Shown piece by piece: positions 16,896 to 26,400 of a DNA stretch of 64,000 bases; the first letter of the stretch is position 1, and every line of letters begins with the position of its first letter. A program made the position numbers and the translations under genes. The stretch lies in the NCBI GenBank assembly GCA_023229425.1, contig JALNZG010000001.1, forward strand, positions 62,001 to 126,000, read 5' to 3'. The notes beneath the pieces were generated by a model. That model was not told where the DNA came from, did no database searches, and saw only the letters and a list, made by a program, of their open reading frames with translations. The stretch comes from Ignavibacteriaceae bacterium. GTDB taxonomy: Bacteria; Bacteroidota; Ignavibacteria; Ignavibacteriales; Ignavibacteriaceae.

Positions 16896-17045
16896 TTATG
16901 ATGATGCGGTTAGACTAATACAAGAAGTTTTTTTTACCGGCTTTGCTCTTTTTCCAAGTCTTACCAGACAGACTTTATGATCTATTTCATAGTTAATGTA
17001 ATCGCCTTTGTTTAAATCCCAATCAAAACTTGTTAAGTTGTTCAT
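16896..17045 (-). CDS. Possible 49-residue small protein
   Basis: An ATG at 17043-17045 opens a 49-codon frame beginning MNNLTSFDWDLNKGDYI and ending in TAA. A strong ribosome binding site, GGAGGG, lies about 10 nt upstream and directly abuts the stop of the T9SS protein gene at 17061. The C-terminal half is basic (VRLGKRAKPVKK). I recognise no family. It may be a real third gene of the operon or the remnant of a longer one. Confidence 0.35.
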   Translation of the reverse strand: MNNLTSFDWDLNKGDYINYEIDHKVCLVRLGKRAKPVKKTSCISLTASS

Positions 17046-17060
17046 GATTTTATTTCCCTC

Positions 17061-18953
17061 CTATTTCATTAAGATCATCTTATTAATTTTAAGGTAATTC
17101 CCTGATTGGAATCTGTAAAAGTATGCGCCGCTTGTAAAGGCTTTTCCGTTAAAGGAAACATTATACGTTCCGGCTTCTTTTACTTCGTCAACCAATGTTA
17201 CAACTTCTCTCCCAAGCATATCAAACACTTTTAGAGAAGCTTTGCCGCTAACCGGCATTTGATAGCTTATTGCTGTCTCAGGATTAAATGGATTTGGAAA
17301 GTTCTGTTTTAACGAAAACTCATTTGGCATTCCCAAATCTGCTTCTACTTCTTTGCTATATTCGTATTTGCCGTCGTTATCAAGCTGTTTAAGACGGTAA
17401 GCATATAAACCGGAAGTTGCGGTATTATCGGTAAAGTTATACTCTTTTGTAGAGTTGCTGTTCCCATTACCTTGTACAAAACCAATTTTTTCCCATCTTT
17501 TATCCGTAATGCCGAGCGAAGTCGAGGCACGTTCTATTTCAAACCCATAATTATTCACTTCGGTTGCAGTTGCCCATTCCAATTCAATACTTCTAGTAAT
17601 AATAGAAGCGGTAAAAGAGACAAGTTCAACAGGTAGAGGACCAGAAGAACCGGAGTAGCGAACAACAGCAAAGTCAGCGTCACTCCCATTAACGTATGAA
17701 TTTCCTGCAACAACAATCTTTCCACCGGATTGGAGGGCAACGCTATTTCCATAATCACCGTTTGCACCGATCGCCGTCGTTACTTTTCCACTCGTACCAA
17801 ATCCAGTATCCAACGATCCATCGTCGTTATAGCGCACTACGGCAATTTTACTCCCGCTGCTGGAGGCATATCCCGCCACAACGATCTTTCCATCCAATTG
17901 GAGAGCAACGCTATATCCCCAATCATTTCCTGAACTGAAATCGGTCGTTACTTTTCCGTCAGTACTAAAGGTGTTGTCTAATGCACCAGTACTGGTATAG
18001 CGAACTACAGCAAAATCATCAGTAGTCATGTGCGCGTATCCGGCAACAACAATTTTCCCATCGGATTGAATGGCGACACTATATCCAACGTCACTGGCTG
18101 AACCAATTGCGGTCGTTACTATCCCGTCAGTATCAAATGTGTTGTCAAGTGATCCATCGCTGTTATAACGAGCTACCGCAAAATCATTAATAAAGCCACC
18201 ACCACCTACATACCCCGCAACAACGATCTTTCCATCCGATTGAATAGTGACACTATTTGCGACATCGCCCGCCGCGCCAATTGCAGTTGTTACTATTCCG
18301 TCCGTATCAAATCCAGTGTCCAATGTTCCATTACTATTATAACGAACCACCATAAAATCATCGGTGAGACCAATATGGGCATATCCAACAACAACAATAT
18401 TTCCATTGGACTGGATTGCAACACCGTATGCTGGATTGTCACTTGTGCCAACAACAGTTGTTACAATTCCATTTGTGCCAAATCCGTTATCTAATGTTCC
18501 ATCGTCATTATAACGAACCATACCGAGGTCATTATTTGTACCGTTGGAAGTAGCTCCGACAACGGCGATCTTTCCATCGGATTGGATTGCAATACTATAT
18601 GCTGCATCACGGTTAGAACCTATTGAGGTTGTTACTTTTCCACCTGTTCCAAACGTGGCGTCCAATGTTCCATCGCTCAAATAGCGAACAACGGCAAAAT
18701 CATCATCCGTTCCGTGAGGATATACACCCACCACAACAATCTTTCCATCAGCTTGGATTGCAACGCTTTTCCCGCCATCGTATCCTGAACCGAATGAGGT
18801 TGTAACTTTCCCGGTAGAATTGAAAGTACCGTCTAAAACGCCATCCTGAGCCGGGAGAAATGACAAATTCAAAATGAAAGAAATAAACAACATTATTGTT
18901 AGTTTCTTTCTTGTCAACTTTACTTCTGTATAATTACTTGTTTTCATCTTCAT
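17061..18953 (-). CDS. T9SS-exported delta-60 repeat protein
   Basis: 630 residues. Signal peptide to about residue 35 (MLFISFILNLSFLPAQ). Then seven tandem units of about 55 residues of the delta-60 type, each with DG.LD..F...GKVTT..G, a SVAIQSDGKIVV(A/V)G core and DFAVVRY; these are thought to form a beta-propeller. A linker PLPVELVSFTA, an Ig/FN3-like region with ELEWATATEVNNYGFEIERA, and a type A sorting domain starting QNFPNPFNPETAISY follow, ending in KINKMILMK. It should be secreted through the outer membrane by T9SS. Its ATG overlaps the stop of the 87-residue protein gene (ATGA), so translation is coupled and both are read from the promoter at 19236. Confidence 0.88.
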   Translation of the reverse strand: MKMKTSNYTEVKLTRKKLTIMLFISFILNLSFLPAQDGVLDGTFNSTGKVTTSFGSGYDGGKSVAIQADGKIVVVGVYPHGTDDDFAVVRYLSDGTLDATFGTGGKVTTSIGSNRDAAYSIAIQSDGKIAVVGATSNGTNNDLGMVRYNDDGTLDNGFGTNGIVTTVVGTSDNPAYGVAIQSNGNIVVVGYAHIGLTDDFMVVRYNSNGTLDTGFDTDGIVTTAIGAAGDVANSVTIQSDGKIVVAGYVGGGGFINDFAVARYNSDGSLDNTFDTDGIVTTAIGSASDVGYSVAIQSDGKIVVAGYAHMTTDDFAVVRYTSTGALDNTFSTDGKVTTDFSSGNDWGYSVALQLDGKIVVAGYASSSGSKIAVVRYNDDGSLDTGFGTSGKVTTAIGANGDYGNSVALQSGGKIVVAGNSYVNGSDADFAVVRYSGSSGPLPVELVSFTASIITRSIELEWATATEVNNYGFEIERASTSLGITDKRWEKIGFVQGNGNSNSTKEYNFTDNTATSGLYAYRLKQLDNDGKYEYSKEVEADLGMPNEFSLKQNFPNPFNPETAISYQMPVSGKASLKVFDMLGREVVTLVDEVKEAGTYNVSFNGKAFTSGAYFYRFQSGNYLKINKMILMK

Positions 18954-19213
18954 AAAATTTCTCCATTTCTTATTTTAATTGAAGTTTTGTTTTTCAGTTT
19001 TTTAAGAGATGATCTTAACTTCTCTATTTTGTGCGAAGGAACATTCGGATCGTTTTCCAGATCGGCAAGCGCTTCTTCAATTGATGTGAATTCTTTGATA
19101 TTAGCATCTTCCCGCATGCGGAAAAGGTCGGAATTCTTCCTTATGATTAACAGAGGCGCAGACTTAACATGCTTTTTTGTAAATAAACTCATCAGCTTTT
19201 TTAGAATATTCAA
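18950..19213 (-). CDS. Small 87-residue protein of unknown function, copy A
   Basis: No signal peptide or membrane span. Charged sequence with LLIIRKNSDLFRMRED (residues 21-36), TSIEEALADLENDPNVPS (43-60) and a lysine-rich end KLKNKTSIKIRNGEIL. Most of it aligns with the protein at 28967-29230. The frame opens with TTG at 19213; the conserved in-frame ATG at 19192 (MSLFTKKH) is the more likely start, since the paralogue has the same MSLFT. It is the first gene behind a shared promoter/operator array and its stop overlaps the start of the T9SS protein. A chaperone or regulator for the partner protein is one guess; the function is unknown. Confidence 0.75.
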   Translation of the reverse strand: MNILKKLMSLFTKKHVKSAPLLIIRKNSDLFRMREDANIKEFTSIEEALADLENDPNVPSHKIEKLRSSLKKLKNKTSIKIRNGEIL

Positions 19214-19235
19214 TTTGTTGTCTTTAATTTTGGTT

Positions 19236-19267
19236 CAAAGCTATCTACAATGGCATGCTGCTACAAT
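19236..19267 (-). promoter_or_regulatory. Promoter of the small-protein/delta-60 operon
   Basis: Reverse strand: ATTG (19264-19267), 20 bp, then TAGCTTTG (19236-19243), a full match to the Bacteroidota TAnnTTTG box. The same boxes with the same 20-bp spacing occur at 29253-29284. Confidence 0.75.
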
Positions 19268-19328
19268 AGCTAACAAGCGTAAGGTATGTGTTGGTAAACT
19301 AACGGTAGGTATTTGTAATTAATCGGTA
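19266..19328 (-). promoter_or_regulatory. Array of three 21-bp direct repeats, probable LytTR operator, copy A
   Basis: Plus-strand units are 19266-19286, 19287-19307 and 19308-19328, each ending in GGTA (AAGGTA, AACGGTA, ATCGGTA). Read on the reverse strand the middle unit carries ACCGTTAGT, which fits the LytTR site pattern [TA][AC][CA]GTTN[AG][TG], and the units repeat every two helical turns, as LytTR dimers require. The array ends at the -33 box and overlaps the last codons of the sensor kinase gene. A second copy lies at 29283-29345. Confidence 0.65.
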
Positions 19329-22300
19329 AGTGAAAAAGGAGCACTTGATTCCGGATTAATAATTTTGTAGAGAGGCAGTGGAAGAGAAATAATTACTTCG
19401 GTTCCCTGAGAGCTGCTGTTACGGTTGCTTAGATCTTCAAACGTGATGGGTTTAGGGAGTTCCATTTTTGTACTCAGTAATCTGAGGCGTTCTTCAATAA
19501 TTTGTATCCCTTTTGAAATGTGATCTTCTTTCTTATTCTTCTTTGCTTCTTTAATGCCGATTCCATTATCAGTAACTTTTATTATTAATGATCGGTTGAT
19601 AACAGAGTCAATATCCACATCTTCAAATGTAAATGAAATTGTTATCAAGCCATTGATTCCAGAATTTATTATTCCGTGCCATAGAGTGTTTTCCGCAAAC
19701 GGTTGAATGATCATATTGGGTATCATTATAGAATCCGCGTTTACATCGGTTCCGGTAATGATCTCATAAGAAAAGCTCTCCTGAAATCTTAACTTTTCAA
19801 GATCGAGATATAGTTTAAGCCGGCTAATTTCTTCTGATAAAAATATAAATCCGTGCCCTGCTGTGTCAAGATTTTTTCTTATCAGTTTAGCCATCATTGC
19901 GATATAGTCATTTGCTTCCTCATTTCTCTGGCAGTTGATGAGGTACTGCACCGAATTGAGTGAGTTAAAAATAAAATGTGGGTTCATCATTGCAGATAAA
20001 GCTTGATGTTCTAGCTCATTGATCCTTTCCGTTAATGCTAATTCCTCCCGGATTTTTTTATTATTCAGTTTCAAACGCCCAATTATTACGAAGACAGATA
20101 GAGAAACCAATATTGATATTATCAGAAGTTCAAACCAGATAGTCTCTACAAATCGGGGCAATATGCGGAAGGAAAGAAAATACGGTTTACTCCAATCAGC
20201 ATTCTGAGATTTAGCCATGATCTGTAGTTTATATTTCCCATTCTTAAGCGAAATAAAATTAAGGAAATCATAATCCGTTTCTGTCCACTCATCATTATCA
20301 AATTTATATTTATACTTTACCGAACCCGGCGAGGAAAAACTTAATGCTTTAAAGTCTATATAAACATCATGCTGTTCCGGTTCAAAAACTAAATTATTAT
20401 AACTCGTATAAACCGAATCACCAGCTCTTATGCTGATTATTTTTACATAGAGTGAGGGAGGAACGTAGTTGTCAAATAAATTTACGTCCAGAAATGCGAT
20501 CCCGTTACTTGTTCCGATGTAAAGAAAGTTTTTCTTGTCGTCATAAAAAAGTGAAAATACTTCGTCAGATGGAAGACCGGTTTGCCTATTAAGAAATTTG
20601 ATTGAACTGCCATCAAATAAATAAAGTCCCTTCATATTTCCGATCCAGATCCTATTCTTACCGTCTGAAGTAATCGAAGTTGAAGATGAGAGATCATGCC
20701 CCATAATATTTGTGTAATTATTAACCGAATCATTTTTAAGGTTATAACGCGCAATTCCTTTTTCGCCGGCAAACCAGATTTTGTTTTCATTATCCTGAAT
20801 GATTGAACTTATTCGTGAGTTCAGAACCGGATCAGAGGAGAAAAAAGTTTTCTTCCACCCTGTCTTCCCCGATTTATCGGAAAGATTGGATACTTTGCAT
20901 AAACCCCTTCCTGTTCCTATCCAAACATTCTTTTTGGCATCTTCAAAAATTTCGTTAACGCGGTTTACATTAGAACTATCTCCAAAAACAGAGAACAGAT
21001 AAGACCGATTCTTCTCATAATTAATCTCACTTTGGACTTTTATGGCATTTGACCTTGTCCCATACAGAAATAGTCCATTTTTTAATTTACAGAAAGATAG
21101 CCCGTCGAATATGTGTAGCTTTATTCCCTTATAAGAAATATTTAACATTCCGTTTCTCCCCAATGCACTGCAGATAAAAAACTCATTATTAGTATTTGTA
21201 ATAGCGTAGATATATTCAGGTAAAGTTTTACCCGAATTGTTTTTGATCTGATCGAATCTTCCGTTTTCTAAAATATTAACACCGGTAAACGTCCCGATCA
21301 ACAATTTACCCGATTTTTCTTTCACAATTGAATAAACACTATTACTGCTCAATCCATCTTTCTCAATGTAGCTTTTTAGATAAAGATTATTTATACAATA
21401 AACACCTTTGCCGAAGGTACTTACCCAAATATTTCCTTCATTATCTTCAAAGTAATTATTTATAAGAGATTTCTGCAGATCCATTTTACTGCCGATATCA
21501 ATTATTCTATTAGAACCGTTCGGAATTAGATAAAAACCCCTGTTCATAATCGAAAACCAGATATTTTTATTTCTGTCCCTTAAGATGGCAATAACCTCAT
21601 TAGTGCCGGCTACATTTATCTTATACTTTTCGATTACAGTATTGTCTTTTATCCCGTATATCATCCCTTTTGTGCCGATAAAATAACTACCGTCTTCAGC
21701 GTTAGCAAGACAATAGGCATCAACATCCGGGAAACCGTTGATGTGAAATTTTGAAAGCGTGTCATTTTTTAAATTGAATAACCCGGTTGTGGTTAAAGCT
21801 ATCATATCGCCATTTAGTAGTGTTTCTAATTTATTTATATAAACGGGAAAAGTAGTAATTACTTTGGTAATCAGTCCGGTAGATTTTTTTTCACTTATTA
21901 AATTTATAATTCCCCAACGATTATAGGCGAAAATTTTTTGTTCGTTTTTTTCCGAAGGGCAAAGCATTAAATATGATAAAGCAAAACTTTTCCCGTTAAT
22001 CTCACTGCAATAGTTTTCAAATTTGCCATTTCTAAAAACGTTAACCCCTTTTTCAAAATTACCTATATATAGCTCACCATTTTTCCCTTCCACAAGAGAA
22101 ATAATCGAATTGGAATTAAGACCGTCCTTTGTTCTGAACGTAGTAAAGTGTTTTCCGTCGAACTTGCTCATTCCATTTGCGGTGGCGAACCAGATAAATC
22201 CGTCCTTATCTTGAATAATTTCGTAAACAGTTGAAGAAGCCAGTCCGTCGGATGAAGTGTAATGATAATAGGAAGGGGTCTGTGAGTAGAGTTGAGAATT

Positions 22301-22345
22301 AAAAAAGAGATAAAAAATGGTGAGAATAAAAAGTATCTTAGACAT
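19319..22345 (-). CDS. LytS-type sensor histidine kinase with regulator propeller
   Basis: 1008 residues. Signal peptide (residues 1-21, ending LYSQ), a large periplasmic region of two-component regulator propeller blades (YHYTSSDGLASSTVYEIIQDKDGFIWFAT and many IWFAT/IWIGT-like repeats, about 25-630), a Y_Y_Y domain (about 640-715), one membrane span (LLIISILVSLSVFVIIG), then a cytoplasmic His_kinase domain with MMNPHFIFNSLNSVQYLIN (His near residue 787) and an ATPase domain (VTDNGIGIKE). It presumably senses a ligand such as a saccharide in the periplasm and phosphorylates the LytTR regulator encoded 2 bp upstream. Its last codons overlap the 21-bp repeat array. Confidence 0.92.
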   Translation of the reverse strand: MSKILFILTIFYLFFNSQLYSQTPSYYHYTSSDGLASSTVYEIIQDKDGFIWFATANGMSKFDGKHFTTFRTKDGLNSNSIISLVEGKNGELYIGNFEKGVNVFRNGKFENYCSEINGKSFALSYLMLCPSEKNEQKIFAYNRWGIINLISEKKSTGLITKVITTFPVYINKLETLLNGDMIALTTTGLFNLKNDTLSKFHINGFPDVDAYCLANAEDGSYFIGTKGMIYGIKDNTVIEKYKINVAGTNEVIAILRDRNKNIWFSIMNRGFYLIPNGSNRIIDIGSKMDLQKSLINNYFEDNEGNIWVSTFGKGVYCINNLYLKSYIEKDGLSSNSVYSIVKEKSGKLLIGTFTGVNILENGRFDQIKNNSGKTLPEYIYAITNTNNEFFICSALGRNGMLNISYKGIKLHIFDGLSFCKLKNGLFLYGTRSNAIKVQSEINYEKNRSYLFSVFGDSSNVNRVNEIFEDAKKNVWIGTGRGLCKVSNLSDKSGKTGWKKTFFSSDPVLNSRISSIIQDNENKIWFAGEKGIARYNLKNDSVNNYTNIMGHDLSSSTSITSDGKNRIWIGNMKGLYLFDGSSIKFLNRQTGLPSDEVFSLFYDDKKNFLYIGTSNGIAFLDVNLFDNYVPPSLYVKIISIRAGDSVYTSYNNLVFEPEQHDVYIDFKALSFSSPGSVKYKYKFDNDEWTETDYDFLNFISLKNGKYKLQIMAKSQNADWSKPYFLSFRILPRFVETIWFELLIISILVSLSVFVIIGRLKLNNKKIREELALTERINELEHQALSAMMNPHFIFNSLNSVQYLINCQRNEEANDYIAMMAKLIRKNLDTAGHGFIFLSEEISRLKLYLDLEKLRFQESFSYEIITGTDVNADSIMIPNMIIQPFAENTLWHGIINSGINGLITISFTFEDVDIDSVINRSLIIKVTDNGIGIKEAKKNKKEDHISKGIQIIEERLRLLSTKMELPKPITFEDLSNRNSSSQGTEVIISLPLPLYKIINPESSAPFSLTD

Positions 22346-22347
22346 GT

Positions 22348-23100
22348 TTAAACGACATGTAAAAATGATTTTATTTTCCGAATGAATTCAGGAGTTTTGC
22401 GGCGTGAGATCTCAATTCTGCTTCCGTCAGTCATCGTAATAAAGTTTCCGCTGATGTTTGAATAGTCTTTAATATACTTCAGATTGATCAGGTGCGATTT
22501 GTGTGTGCGGAAGAAAAAATCTTTTGGGAGGATATCCTCAAAATCTTTTAAAGTGCGGGAAACGATTTTATTCTTTCCGTCTTTAACTACCACTTTTGTA
22601 TAACATCCTTCGGCTTCAAGACGGATGATGTTCTCAATAACCAAAACCTCAAAACCGTGAGATGCGGGAAGAACTAATTTATCCACTTCAGGAATAGTTT
22701 CGACTTTTACCGTCTTTTGTTTAATCATTAAAAGTTTGTTAACTGTTTGTTTAAGCTCCTTAATATTTATCGGTTTAAGAAGATAATCTGCAGCACCCAC
22801 TTTCACTGCTTTTATGCCGAATTCCTCATGAGCAGTTACGAAGACAACTAGAAAGTTTCGATTTTCGTAATCATCAAGGAAGTCAAACCCATCGAGTACC
22901 GGCATATTAATATCAAGGAACACTACATCGGGCTTATGAATCCTTACCAGTTCCTTTGCATTCACAACGGAATCAGCGCATCCCAATATTTCAATCTCAA
23001 GGCAATATGTTTCAATGATCTTTTTAAGGTTTTCCCTTCCGTAAAGTTCGTCATCTACTATTATTACTGTTAGTTTAGTAAGGTCACTTTGTGAAGACAT
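22348..23100 (-). CDS. LytTR-family response regulator
   Basis: 250 residues. Receiver domain at 11-125 with acidic pocket VDDE, phospho-acceptor Asp63 (VVFLDINMPVLDGF) and the conserved Lys in DYLLKPI. A LytTR DNA-binding domain at about 150-248 shows IIRLEAEGCYTKVVVKDGK, SRTLKDFEDILP and FRTHKSHLINLKYI. Partner of the sensor that follows. LytTR proteins bind paired direct repeats about 21 bp apart; arrays of that kind stand before the operons on both sides (19266, 29283), which are its most plausible targets. Confidence 0.94.
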   Translation of the reverse strand: MSSQSDLTKLTVIIVDDELYGRENLKKIIETYCLEIEILGCADSVVNAKELVRIHKPDVVFLDINMPVLDGFDFLDDYENRNFLVVFVTAHEEFGIKAVKVGAADYLLKPINIKELKQTVNKLLMIKQKTVKVETIPEVDKLVLPASHGFEVLVIENIIRLEAEGCYTKVVVKDGKNKIVSRTLKDFEDILPKDFFFRTHKSHLINLKYIKDYSNISGNFITMTDGSRIEISRRKTPEFIRKIKSFLHVV

Positions 23101-23379
23101 GATTCTTTAGTTGGTATTTAAAAGTTTGAACAAATATCACTTATCTATGTATTAAAATAAAAAAAATAATGTGTGGGTCAAAGTATATAAATCCGTTACA
23201 CACCTGGAAAAGCGGGTTGTCGTAGTATTCTTTAATATTATTTTTTTTCCGCAATAAGAAATAGTTTTGGCTAACTAAACACTTGTTTAGTTGATGACCA
23301 TGATCTAGTTAGTTAAATCCCTCTTTATAAGAATACTTATTATATCAATATCAAACAATACTGAGTAAAAAGTTTTTTC
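23101..23379. other. Upstream region of the LytTR two-component genes
   Basis: No gene seen. AT-rich. It contains an inverted repeat AACTAAAC-ACTT-GTTTAGTT at 23273-23292 followed by a further TAGTTAGTT. These could be a control site for the regulator gene, but they do not match the 21-bp arrays. No full promoter consensus was found. Confidence 0.4.
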
Positions 23380-23414
23380 ATTTGTAGCACAGAATATTAT
23401 TCTGTGCTACAAAT
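23380..23414 (-). terminator. Terminator of the SdrD-repeat protein operon
   Basis: A perfect 16-bp stem, ATTTGTAGCACAGAAT and its complement, with a 3-base loop. On the reverse strand it is followed by GAAAAAACTTTTTAC. It lies 21 bp past the stop at 23436. Confidence 0.8.
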
Positions 23415-23435
23415 ACTTATTTGATGGAAGGAATT

Positions 23436-26400
23436 TTATTTCATCAAAATCATCTTTCTGTTTTGAGTGAATTCTCCCGTCCTAATTGCATAGAAATATA
23501 TTCCGCTTGCTAATTCTTTTGCATCAAAAACAATTTCATAGCGACCTGGATTTTTCTCTTCATTAACTAGTACTTTAATTTCTCTCCCGAGCATGTCATA
23601 AACGCTAATTTTCACAAAACTCGTTTTGGGTATATCATACCGGATCGTCGAGGAAGGATTGAACGGATTAGGATAATTCTGTTCCAGTTGGTAGCTTTCT
23701 GGTATAGCACTACCTTTCATACCATCATCAACTGAAGTAATAGCGCTAGTTGTACCGCAAATAACTACATTATTATGTATAGCAAGAGAAACAGTTGCTG
23801 TAATACTTCCAGTAGGTGAATAGGGGTAGATTCTTAATGAAAAAGTCTGCCCGTTGGCAACAAATATATTTAAATTTGAGACAGTAAATGTTGACATAGT
23901 TGTGTTTAAGTAAGCTAGAGTGCCTCCCAATGCGGAACTACTCGAAAAATTATTAGTCGAGTAAAACACTTGAGAATTTATAATATTATAGTCAGTTGTT
24001 TGAGGGTTATCACCAAAATTAAAAGAAACGTTTTTAACGGTAAAGCTATTTCCTAAATTAGGACCAGCTTGAAACTCAATAAAACGGTTAAGGTCTAAAG
24101 ACCCAACAGGCCAACCACCCAATACCAACAGTCTTTGACCATTACTAGTATAGGGAGAGAGTATTGCCATAAACGGTGAGGATGATCCTGTACTTATAGT
24201 CTCAGAAGATCCGTTAATATTTCCGTTTGTAGAAGTTACTAACTGAGTGCTCAATAAATTCCATGTTATGCAAGCTTCGGCAGAATCTTTTGGACCACAG
24301 TTTGGTGTTGTAGTGCAAACAGTGTCACTATGACAGCACCAACTATAAAGAGTATCATGTTGCATAATGTGTTTATAAAGAGCAATATCAAAACAGAATT
24401 GAGTATTCGGACTTATTCCACTGATGATCACTGTCTGTTCAGGCGATACCATTGACGGTCCGATTGCAACGTTACTGAAATTGCTCGGACTGAAAGTAAA
24501 CGTTGAAGGGGATATTGCATTCAACTGAAATCCGGTAGTTGAGTCTGTTGAATTATTTTTCACTTTGAATTTATACTGGAATGTTCCGTTTGGAAGACAA
24601 ACCAGCGAATCATCTATCAATTGAGTACAATACATCGTTGGTGGAGGAGGAACGCAATGGGTCGTCAATGTGTCAACACATTTCACAGAATCATTTCTTA
24701 TCCATTCAACAACGATCTTTTGTGTTGAAGTTGTATATCCTGATAATATGAAATCAAGAATTCCGTTAGAATTACCGGAAGGAATAAATCCGTTTCCAAT
24801 ATTAATAAGATGAATGCTGTTTGCTGCGAATGTATTTAGTGAATACCAGTTGGATGAAGTATTTGTATTCCAATTGCTGAAAACCGTACCGCTTGGTAAA
24901 GCCGTTAAATTTATCTGTGTAAAATAATTTCCTGAAAAACCATTTGAGATATTTAACGTATCACTGCAGTTCCCGCTATCTTCGTTGAGAGTAGCCCCCA
25001 CTTCTTCACACATACATGAAGGTGTAGTTACAAATAAAATGTCTGTGCAGAAGCAGCAACTATCTGAACTGGTGAACCTGAAATGTATCGCAACTGTTGT
25101 ATTTGGTAGCGCACCGCTGATGCTGAATGTCAGCACTCCAGAACTTTGTCCCGGATTGACCGAAGGAATTATCAATGTTGACGGTGTAATAATTATTCCG
25201 GCTGGAACAGTTTGTACAACTTCAATTTTGTTTACAGCATACGTCGCATTATTTGTAAAAGAATATTGCAATGTGTAATCATTCGTGTTACAAATAACGG
25301 TGTCCTTGCTGAAGGTTACGCATGGAATTTCACAATCTAAAGTTACGGTGTCGGAACAAACCACATTGTTGTTAGCGTTCAACCAGTTTACAACAACATA
25401 TTGAGGACTTGATAAATTGTTCATACAGAAATTGAAGAAATTAGGGAGTGGACCTGCCGGGACATTCCCAGTTAACCTTTTAACCGTAAATTGATTGATA
25501 GTATTGGTTGCAAACAACCATCCAATTGAATAGCTGCTTCCAAGTTGTGAACTTCCCAGTGCAAAAGTGTTTGGAGATAACGGCCAAAACTGTATCCCGG
25601 TTATTCCACTTGTATTGGATGGCTGGTTGAGACTTATACTCCAGCAGCAATCTCCTATAACACTTTTAGTTACAGTCGCATGGAGTGAATCGCAAATACT
25701 ACCGACCGTTGAAAGTTGATTTCCGAAGTTAATTGAATCTCTGTGTTCGCCAGAAGAAAGAAGAATCGTGTAAGTTCCTGGAGATGGGGGAGATGTTTGC
25801 GTCCATCCGCTTTGGTTTGTTTCAAAAACAGTATAAGTTCCGCCGGGTTGTATATCGTTGAAACAATAATTTCCATTTGCGTCTGTTGTGTCAGTTATTG
25901 TTATAAAGCCAGCTGCATTTTGGTACTTCAAATTTATTATCCAATTCGCAAGTCCAAGTTCTCCCGGATCTTGTACACCATTTCCGTTCAAGTCATTGAA
26001 CTTAATTCCGCAAATAGAACCGACTACAGGAAGCAATTTGTTTCCGAAATCTACGGAATCTCTGTATTCACCCGAAGTAAGAGGAATTGTATAGGTTCCT
26101 GGAGAAGTTGGAGATGTTTGTGTCCATCCGCTTTGGTTCGTTTCAAAAACGGTATAAGTTCCGCCGGGTTGTAAATCGTTAAAACAATAATTTCCGTTTG
26201 CGTCTGTTGTGTCAGTTATTGTTATAAAGCCAGCTGCATTTTGGAATTTAAGATTGATCACCCAATTCGCAAGTCCAATTTCTCCTGGATCTTGTACACC
26301 ATTTCCGTTCAAGTCATTGAACTTAATTCCGCAAATAGAACCGACTACAGGAAGCAATTTGTTCCCAAAATTGACCGAGTCTCTGTGTTCTCCCGATGTA

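Noticed and set aside
23273..23315. A third LytTR array in front of the regulator gene
   Set aside because: The TAGTT-containing repeats there are spaced 18 or 22 bp and form an inverted repeat; they do not match the 21-bp direct arrays at 19266 and 29283.
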